Below are positions 8,263 to 16,294 of a DNA stretch of 64,000 bases, piece by piece. A program made the position numbers and the translations under genes. The stretch comes from Dietzia sp. B32 (GTDB lineage Bacteria > Actinomycetota > Actinomycetes > Mycobacteriales > Mycobacteriaceae): NCBI RefSeq assembly GCF_024732245.1, contig NZ_CP093845.1:806001-870000 (forward strand). The letters run 5' to 3'. The notes under the pieces are model-generated. The model was not told the origin of the DNA. It ran no database searches and saw only the letters and a list, made by a program, of their open reading frames with translations. How positions within the stretch are numbered: the stretch's first letter is position 1; every line of letters begins with the position of its first letter.

Positions 8263-9332
8263 CCGCCGACCCGGCCACGGCCCCGGACGCAGCCCCCGCG
8301 TCGGGCGTCGCGAGGTCAGCCGTCCAGGCCGTGCGACGCCCGGCGCGCGTGCGTCTGCTGTGGCTCACGGTGACGATCGCGGTCCTCGTCGTCGTCGTCA
8401 TCGCCTCGGTCACCATCGGCTCCCGCACCGTCTCCCCCGACGAGATCGTCGCGGCGCTGGGCGGCTCCACCGACGGCCTGGGCGAGGCCGCGGTGACCAA
8501 ACGCGTCTGGCGCACCGTCCTCGCCGTGCTCGTGGGCGCGGCCCTGGGCGTGGCCGGCGCGGTGATGCAGGGCGTGACCCGCAACCCGCTCGCCGACCCC
8601 GGGATCCTCGGCGTGACCATGGGCGCCTCGCTCGCGGTGGTCGTGGGTATCGCGTGGTTCGGACTGTGGAGCTTCACCGGCTACATCTGGACCGCGATCG
8701 CCGGCGCCGCCGTCACCGCCGTGTTCGTCTACGTCGTGGGCTCGCTCGGCCGAGGCGGCGCGACACCCCTCAAGCTCGCGCTGGCGGGGGCGGCCACCTC
8801 GGCGGCGGCGTCGTCGTTCATCAGCGCGGTGGTGCTGCCGCGCGGGGACATCGCCGGCGGCGTGCGGTCCTGGCAGATCGGCGGCGTCGGTGGGGCGAGC
8901 CTCGAACCCATCGAGCAGGTGCTGCCGTTCCTCGCCGTGGGCGCACTGATCTGCTTCCTCGCCGCCCGGCCGCTCAACTCGCTCGCGCTGGGCGACGACC
9001 TGGCCGCCGGGCTCGGTGAGCACGTGCTCGCCACCCGCGCCGTGGCCTCCCTCGGTGCGGTCCTGCTGTGCGGCGCCGCGACCGCGGTGGCCGGGCCCAT
9101 CGCCTTCGTCGGCCTCATCGTCCCCCACGCCTGCCGGCTGCTCGTCGGCGTGGACCACCGCTGGCTGCTGCCGTTCTCCGCGCTCACCGGCGCCGTGCTC
9201 GTCACCGCCTCCGACGTCCTCGGCCGGATCGTCGCCCGGCCCGCCGAGATCGACGTGGGCATCATCACCGCACTGGTGGGGGCGCCGTTCCTCATCGCGA
9301 TCGTGCGCCGGCAGAAAGTCAGGGAGCTGTGA
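8259..9332 (+). CDS. FecCD-family siderophore ABC permease 1
   Basis: 357 residues; start GTG at 8259 overlaps the stop of the binding-protein gene (GTGA). It has about ten hydrophobic helices and the FecCD signatures GAVMQGVTRNPLADPGILGVTMGAS and GPIAFVGLIVPHACRLLVG, the latter containing the coupling helix to the ATPase. With the next gene it would form the heterodimeric channel for ferric siderophore import. Confidence 0.93.
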   Translation: MTADPATAPDAAPASGVARSAVQAVRRPARVRLLWLTVTIAVLVVVVIASVTIGSRTVSPDEIVAALGGSTDGLGEAAVTKRVWRTVLAVLVGAALGVAGAVMQGVTRNPLADPGILGVTMGASLAVVVGIAWFGLWSFTGYIWTAIAGAAVTAVFVYVVGSLGRGGATPLKLALAGAATSAAASSFISAVVLPRGDIAGGVRSWQIGGVGGASLEPIEQVLPFLAVGALICFLAARPLNSLALGDDLAAGLGEHVLATRAVASLGAVLLCGAATAVAGPIAFVGLIVPHACRLLVGVDHRWLLPFSALTGAVLVTASDVLGRIVARPAEIDVGIITALVGAPFLIAIVRRQKVREL

Positions 9333-10405
9333 CCGCCGTCGTGGGTCGCGGCGCGCGGGCTCTCGCCCCCGTGCACTCGTCCGCCGCCGAGGTGGTGGCC
9401 GCGGGCCGGCGTGCCCGCGGTCGCCGGCGTCGGCTGGTGATGGGCCTGCTCGTCGTGGCGGCCGTCGGCCTGGTCGCTGCCTCCCTCATGGTGGGCAAGA
9501 CCTTCTACTCCCCCGCCGAGGTACTTGGCGTGATCCTCGGCCACGACGTCGACGGGGCGACCTTCACCGTCGGACGCCTCCGGCTGCCCCGCGCGGTGCT
9601 GGCCGTGCTCACCGGCGCGTGCTTCGGGCTGGGCGGCATGACGTTCCAGACCATGCTGCGCAACCCCCTGGCCTCCCCGGACATCATCGGCATCAGCTCC
9701 GGCGCGAGCGCCGCAGCCGCCTTCGCGATCGTCGTGCTGGGCCTGGGCGGCGCGCAGGTGTCGGCGTTCGCGATCGTCGCCGGCATCGCGGTGGCACTGG
9801 GGATCTACGGGCTCGCCTACCGCGGCGGCGTGGCCGGCACGCGGCTGGTGCTCATCGGCATCGGGATCGCCGCCACCCTCAACGCGGTCACCGACTACAT
9901 CCTCAAGACCGCCCCGCAGTGGGAACTGCAGGAGGCCATGCGGTGGCTCACCGGCAGCCTCAACGGCGCGTCGTGGGAGCAGGTCCGGCCCGTGCTGGCC
10001 GCGACCGTGGTGTTGGCGCCCGTGCTGTTGCTGCTCGCGCGCGACCTGGGGCTGCTGCGGCTCGGCGATGACACCGCCTCCGCGCTGGGGGTGCGCACCG
10101 AACGCACCCGGATCGTGCTCATCATCGCCGCCGTTGGCCTGATCGCCTTCGCCACAGCGGCTGCCGGACCCATCGCCTTCGTCGCGTTCCTCGCCGGCCC
10201 CATCGCCGCGCGGCTGGTCGGTCCACACGGCTCGCCGCTCATCCCGGCCGCGCTGGTCGGCGTGGTGCTGGTGCTGGCCGCCGACCTGGTGGGCCAGTAC
10301 GCGTTCGGCTCCCGCTACCCCGTCGGCGTGATCACCGGGGCCCTGGGCGCCCCGTACCTCGTCTACCTCATCGCCCGCACCAACCGCACCGGAGGCTCAC
10401 TGTGA
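9329..10405 (+). CDS. FecCD-family siderophore ABC permease 2
   Basis: 358 residues, start GTG at 9329 in a 4-nt overlap with permease 1. It repeats the family motifs (GGMTFQTMLRNPLASPDIIGISSGAS, GPIAFVAFLAGPIAARLVG) and has about ten helices. The N-terminal 45 residues are cytoplasmic and Arg/Ala rich. It pairs with permease 1 (FepD/FepG-like arrangement); translational coupling implies equal synthesis. Confidence 0.93.
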   Translation: MTAVVGRGARALAPVHSSAAEVVAAGRRARGRRRRLVMGLLVVAAVGLVAASLMVGKTFYSPAEVLGVILGHDVDGATFTVGRLRLPRAVLAVLTGACFGLGGMTFQTMLRNPLASPDIIGISSGASAAAAFAIVVLGLGGAQVSAFAIVAGIAVALGIYGLAYRGGVAGTRLVLIGIGIAATLNAVTDYILKTAPQWELQEAMRWLTGSLNGASWEQVRPVLAATVVLAPVLLLLARDLGLLRLGDDTASALGVRTERTRIVLIIAAVGLIAFATAAAGPIAFVAFLAGPIAARLVGPHGSPLIPAALVGVVLVLAADLVGQYAFGSRYPVGVITGALGAPYLVYLIARTNRTGGSL

Positions 10406-11400
10406 CCGCCGACCACTCGCTCGAGGCCACCGGGTTGGACCTGGGCTACCGGGACCGCGCCGTCATCCGCGACCTGGACCTGCAGGTGCCGCCGGGGACG
10501 ATCACCGCGATCGTCGGCGCCAACGCGTGCGGCAAGTCCACCCTGCTGCGCTCGATGTCCCGACTACTGCGGCCCCGCGGCGGGCAGGTGCTCCTCGACG
10601 GCGAGCAGGTCCACCACATCCCCGCCAAGAAACTCGCCCGCACCCTGGGGCTGCTCCCCCAGTCGCCGATCGCGCCCGAGGGCATCACCGTCTCCGACCT
10701 GGTGGGGCGCGGTCGGAACCCGCACCAGGGGATCTTGTCGAGGTGGTCGAGGGACGACGACGAGGCCGTGGCCGCAGCCCTCGAGGCGACCGACACCCTC
10801 GAGCTGGCCGACCGGGCGGTGGACGAGCTGTCGGGCGGTCAGCGCCAGCGCGTGTGGATCGCCATGGCCCTGGCCCAGAACACCGACCTGCTCCTGCTCG
10901 ACGAGCCCACCACGTTCCTCGACGTGGCGCACCAGGTGGAGGTGCTGGACCTGCTGGTGGACCTCAACCGCGACCGCGGCACGACCATCGTCATGGTGCT
11001 GCACGACCTCAACCTCGCCGCCCGCTACGCCGACCACCTGGTCGCGCTGGCCGACGGCCGCGTGCACTGCAGCGGTGCGCCCGACGAGGTGCTCACGCCG
11101 GAGATGGTGCGCGCGGTGTTCGGGCTCGACGCGGTCGTGATCGAGGACCCGACCTCGAGCCGGCCGCTCATGCTGCCGCTCGGGAGGCACGGGGTGAGGG
11201 GCGCTGCGGGCGCAGCCGGGCCGGGCCGGGCCGCGCCGCAGCCCTCAGAGCTCCGGCAGCCGGTCGGCGCCCCAACTGCCGTGGATCAGGTCGGTCACCC
11301 GCGAGATCTCCTCGGCCGTGACCGATGCGGTCTCGCCGGGTTCGAGGGTGTCGAAGTGGAAGATGTACAGCCGCGAGACGAACTCCTCGAACGGCAGTGA
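10402..11400 (+). CDS. siderophore ABC transporter ATP-binding protein, with C-terminal run-on
   Basis: FepC-type ATPase: Walker A GANACGKST (about residues 39-47), signature LSGGQRQRVWIAMAL, Walker B LLLLDEPTTFLD, H-loop VLHDLNLAARYADHL. Start GTG at 10402 overlaps permease 2 by 4 nt. Family members end near residue 265, where this one reads LMLPLGRHGVRG. A further 65-70 low-complexity Gly/Ala/Pro-rich residues then run 156 bp into the antisense strand of the convergent gene ending at 11245. The tail has no recognisable domain and may reflect a lost stop codon. Completes the Fe-siderophore importer. Confidence 0.9.
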   Translation: MTADHSLEATGLDLGYRDRAVIRDLDLQVPPGTITAIVGANACGKSTLLRSMSRLLRPRGGQVLLDGEQVHHIPAKKLARTLGLLPQSPIAPEGITVSDLVGRGRNPHQGILSRWSRDDDEAVAAALEATDTLELADRAVDELSGGQRQRVWIAMALAQNTDLLLLDEPTTFLDVAHQVEVLDLLVDLNRDRGTTIVMVLHDLNLAARYADHLVALADGRVHCSGAPDEVLTPEMVRAVFGLDAVVIEDPTSSRPLMLPLGRHGVRGAAGAAGPGRAAPQPSELRQPVGAPTAVDQVGHPRDLLGRDRCGLAGFEGVEVEDVQPRDELLERQ

Positions 11401-13233
11401 CGACTCACCGAACCGCTCGCCGCTCCCGGCGGTGCTCACCACTACGCCGTTGCCCCAGTCCTGCCCGCTGTCGTTGTTGGGGTTGAAGAAGTAGACGCGC
11501 ATGGTCTCGTCCGGGTCCAGCGCGACCCGCAGGATCGTGATGGCGTGCCACCCCACGAACCTCGCGGAGGAATCGGTGACGGCCACGCCCGCGGGCTGCG
11601 GGTGGATCAGCGGCTGATTGCCGTTGTGGAAAGGGTGGTAGCTGCCGTAGAAGTGGCGCAGGAAGTCCTCGAGCCCGGTCAGCCTGCCGGTCTCCACGTC
11701 CACGTTGATGCGGAAGCCCCGGGCCGACCACCAGCCGTGGAACTCGGGGTTGACCCACCGGTGGGGGTCGCCCGGGCGGTCCGCACACTGCCGACCCATC
11801 TCGGCGTAGATCCGGTCCAGGTGCGGCACCACGAGCAGCGAGACGGGGTCCAGGTCCACGGGCAGCGTGGTGGCCAGGCCCGCGTCGAGTTCGCGGGAGG
11901 AGATCGGCCGCCCCTCGAAGTGCATGACCACCTCGTTGTCCCGCGCGGCCCACGCGATGATCTGCAGCAGGTAGTCGGGGTCGTTGTACGCCCAGATCGA
12001 CAACGCCCGGGCGGACTGGCAGGTGGGGTTGTCGCCCTGGCCCACGCCCAGCGGCTGGCCGAGCATCGACATGGTCCCGGCGAGCAGCCACACGCGCCCC
12101 TCGTGGGCGGGGCCGCAGGAGAGTGCGAGCCGCTCGGCCGCGTAGTCGGACAACGGAAGTGCCGACAGCCGCCACAGCGCCGGCGCGACGGGCGGCTGGA
12201 AGAGGATCCCCCGCTCGAGCAGCAGCGCCAGCCCGTACACGGATTGCGCGGTCTCGGGGTGGACGGCCGCGTCGATGAGGGCGTCGACGAGAGCGTGGAA
12301 GCAGAGCAGGCTCTCGCGCCCCGTGCTGGACAGTCCCAGCGCCTCGCTGAGCAGGAAGCTGCCCTTCTCCCGGAGGAACCGGACCAACACCGGGTGGTAC
12401 GGGGAGACGAGCCCGGTGTCGTGCATGGACCGGGCGAACCCGGTCGCCTCGTACTGCAGCGAACCCTCGTCCATCGACTCCAGCCGGGAGAGGTAGACCT
12501 CCACCCCGGGATCCTCACGGCTCGCGTCGGTGGTGCCGTAGATGCTGCTGATCAGCCGGTCGATGCCCACGCCGCCGCCGCTGGTGTCGACCTGCGGGTC
12601 CCGGCGCGCGATCGCGATCTGGGTGATGGTGTGTTTGATCTGGTCCACCTGGATGGGGCGTTGCCGCAGGATGCGCCAGATCTCCTCGACCAGTTGGTCG
12701 AGCACGCCGTCGAGGCCGATCTCCGCGGCGATGTGCGCCAGCGCGGCGCGGGTGACCGTCGCCATGCGGCCCTGCTGGCTGCGCTCGGCCTCGGTGGCGA
12801 CGGTGAACAGCAATGAGGCGTTGACGGCGAGGACCTCGGTGAGGTGCTGCCGCGCCTGCTCGGGTGTCACCTCCGGGTGCTCGTACTCGCCCAGCGCCAC
12901 GGCGACGAGCCGCAGGTCGCTGACGATCTCGATGACGACCTTGTCGGAGTCGGGACTACGGAGCGTGCCCGCACTCAGTGCGGGGATCAGCGACGCCGGC
13001 GACGCCCAGTCGGTGCCGTCGAAGAAGCCGGCGGCCTCGAGGTCGTGCGCCATCGACTGCACGGCCCGCGCTCCCCCGCCCCGGAGAAGCACCAGACGCA
13101 CGCCGTCCAACACCCGTCGCAGTCGCGACGCCTTGGCCACGTCGCCGGCCTCGGCGAGCGATCGGGCGGCGTCGACGAGCGAGGCCACCCGCTTGTCGAG
13201 CACTCGCGCCGCGTCGGGCTCGTCGTCTCCCAC
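11245..13233 (-). CDS. papain-like (clan CA) cysteine hydrolase-type protein, partner of an ATP-grasp ligase
   Basis: 662 residues from the GTG at 13233 (GGAGAG 7 nt upstream). I do not recognise a named family. Residues 1-390 are largely helical. The C-terminal part contains a papain-like active-site pattern: Gln399, then Cys405 in NPTCQSARALSIWA (Gln to Cys spacing of 6, as in papain Gln19/Cys25), His563 in GWHAITILRV, and Asn584 in YFFNPNNDSGQDWGNG. Order and spacing fit a cysteine peptidase, amidase or transglutaminase. No signal peptide or transmembrane segment is seen, so it is probably cytosolic. It lies 102 bp downstream of an ATP-grasp ligase on the same strand, suggesting that one makes and the other cleaves or transfers an amide bond. 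Function is inferred. Confidence 0.65.
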   Translation of the reverse strand: MGDDEPDAARVLDKRVASLVDAARSLAEAGDVAKASRLRRVLDGVRLVLLRGGGARAVQSMAHDLEAAGFFDGTDWASPASLIPALSAGTLRSPDSDKVVIEIVSDLRLVAVALGEYEHPEVTPEQARQHLTEVLAVNASLLFTVATEAERSQQGRMATVTRAALAHIAAEIGLDGVLDQLVEEIWRILRQRPIQVDQIKHTITQIAIARRDPQVDTSGGGVGIDRLISSIYGTTDASREDPGVEVYLSRLESMDEGSLQYEATGFARSMHDTGLVSPYHPVLVRFLREKGSFLLSEALGLSSTGRESLLCFHALVDALIDAAVHPETAQSVYGLALLLERGILFQPPVAPALWRLSALPLSDYAAERLALSCGPAHEGRVWLLAGTMSMLGQPLGVGQGDNPTCQSARALSIWAYNDPDYLLQIIAWAARDNEVVMHFEGRPISSRELDAGLATTLPVDLDPVSLLVVPHLDRIYAEMGRQCADRPGDPHRWVNPEFHGWWSARGFRINVDVETGRLTGLEDFLRHFYGSYHPFHNGNQPLIHPQPAGVAVTDSSARFVGWHAITILRVALDPDETMRVYFFNPNNDSGQDWGNGVVVSTAGSGERFGESSLPFEEFVSRLYIFHFDTLEPGETASVTAEEISRVTDLIHGSWGADRLPEL

Positions 13234-13335
13234 TGGTCCACTCTCCGTCCTTCGCGGCGGCGTCTGCCACGTCGCCCGACCTCTGACCACGTCCGCTCGC
13301 CGGTACCGTACCCGCGCGGGCACCCGGCCGAGGCG

Positions 13336-14634
13336 TCACACGTAGAAGTCGAGGTCCTCCTGGCGCCGCAGCACCGAGCGCATCTCGTAGGCGTCGTCGC
13401 CGTGGAAGTAGACCAGGCCCCAGTGGGTGCCGAAGGCGGTGCGTTTGGTGACGGTCTCCTCTACGGGTGCGGTGAGCTCGTGGGATTCGAAGTACTCGTG
13501 GTCCTCCGTCTCCTCGGGGATCGCGAGCGTGGAGACCACCCGACGCCGCGGGTAGACCCCGAAGCAGCCCGCGTGCCCGGACGCGTCGACCACCTCGCGG
13601 GGGAAGAACGCCTCGATCTCCTCCTCGGTGGTCCTGGGGTCGAACGCCAACACGAGGCCCTGGTAGGCGTTGAACCCGTAGACGCGCTCGAGCAGCTCGA
13701 AGACCTTGAACCCCGGCGGCCGGTAGGCCACCTCGCCGAAGTACATCTCGCCGTCGCTGGTGACGAAGTACTCGGGGTGCACGAACCCGAACTTGATGTC
13801 GAAGGTCTTGATGAGCTTCTCGATCTGCCGGGTGATCTCGGGCCTGTACTTCTCCAGCTCGGGCGAGGCGGGGACGAACACCGAGTACCCGAGCGTCACG
13901 TACTCGGAGATGTTGAGGAAGACGATCTTCCCGTTGTGGATCCAGGCCTCCACGGCGAACTCCCAGCCGTCGAGGTGGGACTCCATGAGCACCGGGAACT
14001 CTTCGTCGGGGATCGTGTCGACCTCGTCGGGCGTGCGGATGACGCGGTGGCCGAGGCAGCCGGCCTTGTCGAACGCCTTGAGGTGGATGGGGTCGTTGGG
14101 GTCGCCGTCGAGCTTGAGCAGCGTCTGGTTGACGCGCTTGAGGAACCGGATGACGTCGTCCCGCTCGTGCGCCTCCTCGAAGATCCCCACTCGGATGCCG
14201 CCGAGCTGCGCGCGACGCTTCATCAGGGCCTTGTCGCGCAGCAGCAGCGACTGCCCGTACAGCGTCGGGTTGTCCATGAGCATGGAGTTGATGGCGCCCG
14301 CCCACTCGACGGTCTCCTCGAACAGCGGTATCGCCACGTCCACGCCCATGTCGCGGAGCGTCTCGGCGATCTCCATCGAGCGGTCGTTGAGGCGCTCGAA
14401 GTCCCACGGGACGAACGGGATCTGGTGCTCGCGGCAGTAGTCGGCCGCCCAGATCGGGGCCACCACCACGTAGCGCCGGTCGAAGCGGCTGAGCGCGTCG
14501 ACGGCGTTGGGCACCCAGCCGAGCAACGCCACGTAGCCCTTGTCCGGGTCGCGCAGGCGCTCGTGGGGGTCCTGCACGGGATGGGCGGCCGTGTCCACGG
14601 CTGCGTCGGTGGCGAGTGCGGTGGGAGTCTGCAA
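13336..14634 (-). CDS. ATP-grasp ligase
   Basis: 432 residues, proposed start TTG at 14634, ten nt after GAGGAG; the frame is open further upstream but only antisense to another gene. An N-terminal Rossmann-like pre-ATP-grasp domain (GYVALLGWVPNAVDALSRF) is followed by an ATP-grasp fold: nucleotide-loop segment PIHLKAFDKAGCLGHRVIR (residues 182-200), FPVLMESHLDGWEFAVEAWI and the metal-binding GEMYFGEVAYRPPG with Glu301. ATP-grasp enzymes activate a carboxylate as acyl phosphate and join it to an amine or thiol. The C-terminal 100 residues are an extra domain. Upstream of the papain-like gene on the same strand and probably co-transcribed. The substrate is unknown; peptide or amino-acid ligation is the inference. 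Confidence 0.75.
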   Translation of the reverse strand: MQTPTALATDAAVDTAAHPVQDPHERLRDPDKGYVALLGWVPNAVDALSRFDRRYVVVAPIWAADYCREHQIPFVPWDFERLNDRSMEIAETLRDMGVDVAIPLFEETVEWAGAINSMLMDNPTLYGQSLLLRDKALMKRRAQLGGIRVGIFEEAHERDDVIRFLKRVNQTLLKLDGDPNDPIHLKAFDKAGCLGHRVIRTPDEVDTIPDEEFPVLMESHLDGWEFAVEAWIHNGKIVFLNISEYVTLGYSVFVPASPELEKYRPEITRQIEKLIKTFDIKFGFVHPEYFVTSDGEMYFGEVAYRPPGFKVFELLERVYGFNAYQGLVLAFDPRTTEEEIEAFFPREVVDASGHAGCFGVYPRRRVVSTLAIPEETEDHEYFESHELTAPVEETVTKRTAFGTHWGLVYFHGDDAYEMRSVLRRQEDLDFYV

Positions 14635-14826
14635 AACCGGTGGTCTCCTCGGTTGGTGATGGGCGGCGGGTGACGCGCGGGGGTCGTGGGCCACAAACGT
14701 ACCCAAGTGGGGCGCTCGCGCAACTGGTCGCGAATCACCGAACCCCGGGGCTCGCGGCGGCGTGCTCCCTAGGCTTGCGGCGAGAGGTCGACCGCCCTGG
14801 CGGGACCCGATTGCGAGGAGAGCGAC

Positions 14827-15234
14827 ATGAACCTTCAGGAGACCATCGAGGCCGTCGGCGAGGTGATCGATGCGCTCGGGGTGGCCGCGATCGTCATCGG
14901 CATCCTGGCGGCCACGCTCATCGCCACGTGGCGTCTGCTCAGCCGACAGCCGGACACCTACCGGCATTTCCGCCGGTTTCTCGGCAGGTCGATCCTGCTC
15001 GGGCTGGAGATCCTCGTGGCGGCGGACATCATCAAGACGGTCGCGGTCACCCCGACGCTCGAGAGCGTGGCGGTGCTGGCCGCGATCGTCGTGATCAGGA
15101 CCTTCCTCAGCTGGTCGCTGGAGCTGGAGATCTCGGGCCGCTGGCCGTGGCAGAAGTCGCGGACACCGGAGCCCGCGCCGCGCGACGCCGCCGTGTCGCC
15201 GGGGCCGTCCGACCAGGGTCACCGCGGGGAGTGA
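14827..15234 (+). CDS. DUF1622 family membrane protein
   Basis: 135 residues, start ATG at 14827 behind GCGAGGAGAGCGAC. Three hydrophobic helices (VAAIVIGILAATLIATW, LLGLEILVAADIIKTVAV, SVAVLAAIVVIRTFLSWSLELE) match the small DUF1622 family, whose GLEILVAADII segment is characteristic. The C-terminal 30 residues are a polar cytoplasmic tail. Role unknown. It is divergent from the ATP-grasp operon, with about 190 bp between them, so the two could share regulation, though nothing shows a functional link. Confidence 0.85.
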   Translation: MNLQETIEAVGEVIDALGVAAIVIGILAATLIATWRLLSRQPDTYRHFRRFLGRSILLGLEILVAADIIKTVAVTPTLESVAVLAAIVVIRTFLSWSLELEISGRWPWQKSRTPEPAPRDAAVSPGPSDQGHRGE

Positions 15235-15238
15235 GGGG

Positions 15239-15269
15239 CGACGACGACGACAACGACAACGACGACGAG
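15239..15269. repeat. GAC/AAC-type trinucleotide-like repeat
   Basis: An imperfect run of ACG/ACA triplets in the 60-bp space between the convergent DUF1622 and nitronate-monooxygenase-like genes. Low-complexity DNA; no coding role seen. Confidence 0.6.
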
Positions 15270-15295
15270 GCGTTCACCGGCCGTCCGGGGCCCGC

Positions 15296-16294
15296 TCACC
15301 GCACGGTCAGCGCCCGCCTCTCCGCGACGGCGGCGAGGCGGTCCTCGTACTCCCCGGCCAGCTGGTCGACGATTCCGGCGACCGGGTCGATCGCGCGGAT
15401 GGACTGCAGCCCCTGGCCGGCCGCCCACAGGTCCTTCCACCTCTTGATGCCCTCGTCGCCGGAGGTGTAGTCGCGGTCGGCGAGCAGTGGTCGCAGGTCG
15501 TCGGGGTCCATCCCGTTGGCCACCAGGCTGGGTCGCAGCCACGACGCCGGGGTCCCGGTGATGGCGTTGCTGACGATGAGATCATCCGGGCCGTGGTCCA
15601 CGACCATCTGCTTGTACGGCTGCTGCGCGTGACTCTCCTGCGCCGCGAGGAAGCGGGTGCCCATGTAGACCAGGTCGGCGCCCGCCGCGACGGCTCCGGC
15701 CACCCCGGCGCCGTCGGCGATCCCGCCGCCGATGATCACCAGTCCGTCGAAAAACTCGCGGACGGCGGAGATGAACGCGAACGGGGACATGTGGCCGGTG
15801 TGCCCGCCGGCGCCGGCGGAGATGCAGGCCATGCCGTCGACGCCGGCCTCGGCCGCCTTGTGCGCCAGGGACATGTTCACGACGTCGGCGACCACGATGC
15901 CGCCGTAGCCGTGGACCACCTCCATGACCGGGCGCGGTGACCCGAGGGCGGTGATGACGATGGGCGGCTGGTACTCGGCCACCAGTCGCAGGTCGTCGGC
16001 GAGGCGGCGGTTGCTGCGGTGGGTGACGAGGTTGACGGCCCACGGCGCCGCGGCGGGGCCGGCGTCCTGAAGCTGGTCGGTGATCTCGCGGAACCACCGG
16101 TCGAGCTCGTCGACCGTGCGGCAGTTCTGGGTGGGGAACGAGCCGATCACGCCGGCCCGACAGGCCGCCACCACGAGTTCCGGTCCGGAGACGAGGAACA
16201 TCGGCGCGGCGACCACGGGGATCCGCAGCCGGGACAGCAGCTCCGCGTGCTCGCTCTCCGCGTGCTCGCTCTCCACGTGCACTGCCCGGCTCAC
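15296..16294 (-). CDS. nitronate monooxygenase / 2-nitropropane dioxygenase-like flavoprotein
   Basis: 332 residues; start GTG at 16294 in a GTGA overlap with the preceding acyl-CoA synthetase. TIM-barrel FMN enzyme: IPVVAAPMFLVSGPELVVAACRAGVIGSFP at the first strand, ACISAGAGGHTGHMSPFAF in the middle (phosphate/substrate loop with the His of this family), and VIIGGGIADGAGVAGAVAAGADLVYMGTRFLA for FMN phosphate binding. Such proteins oxidise nitronates, but many act as enoyl reductases. In this CoA-ligase/thiolase operon a role on an unsaturated acyl or ketone intermediate is plausible. The extreme N-terminus carries a repeated ESEHA from a 15-bp tandem duplication. Confidence 0.88.
   Translation of the reverse strand: MSRAVHVESEHAESEHAELLSRLRIPVVAAPMFLVSGPELVVAACRAGVIGSFPTQNCRTVDELDRWFREITDQLQDAGPAAAPWAVNLVTHRSNRRLADDLRLVAEYQPPIVITALGSPRPVMEVVHGYGGIVVADVVNMSLAHKAAEAGVDGMACISAGAGGHTGHMSPFAFISAVREFFDGLVIIGGGIADGAGVAGAVAAGADLVYMGTRFLAAQESHAQQPYKQMVVDHGPDDLIVSNAITGTPASWLRPSLVANGMDPDDLRPLLADRDYTSGDEGIKRWKDLWAAGQGLQSIRAIDPVAGIVDQLAGEYEDRLAAVAERRALTVR
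16241..16270. repeat. 15-bp direct repeat within the flavoprotein N-terminus
   Basis: Two perfect adjacent copies of CTCCGCGTGCTCGCT followed by a partial third. They encode repeated ESEHA on the minus strand at residues 8-18. In frame, so harmless to reading; probable slippage product. Confidence 0.75.

Noticed and set aside
14635-15222. Upstream extension of the ATP-grasp frame
   Set aside because: Runs antisense through the DUF1622 gene and lacks motif content; a ribosome site fits the TTG at 14634.
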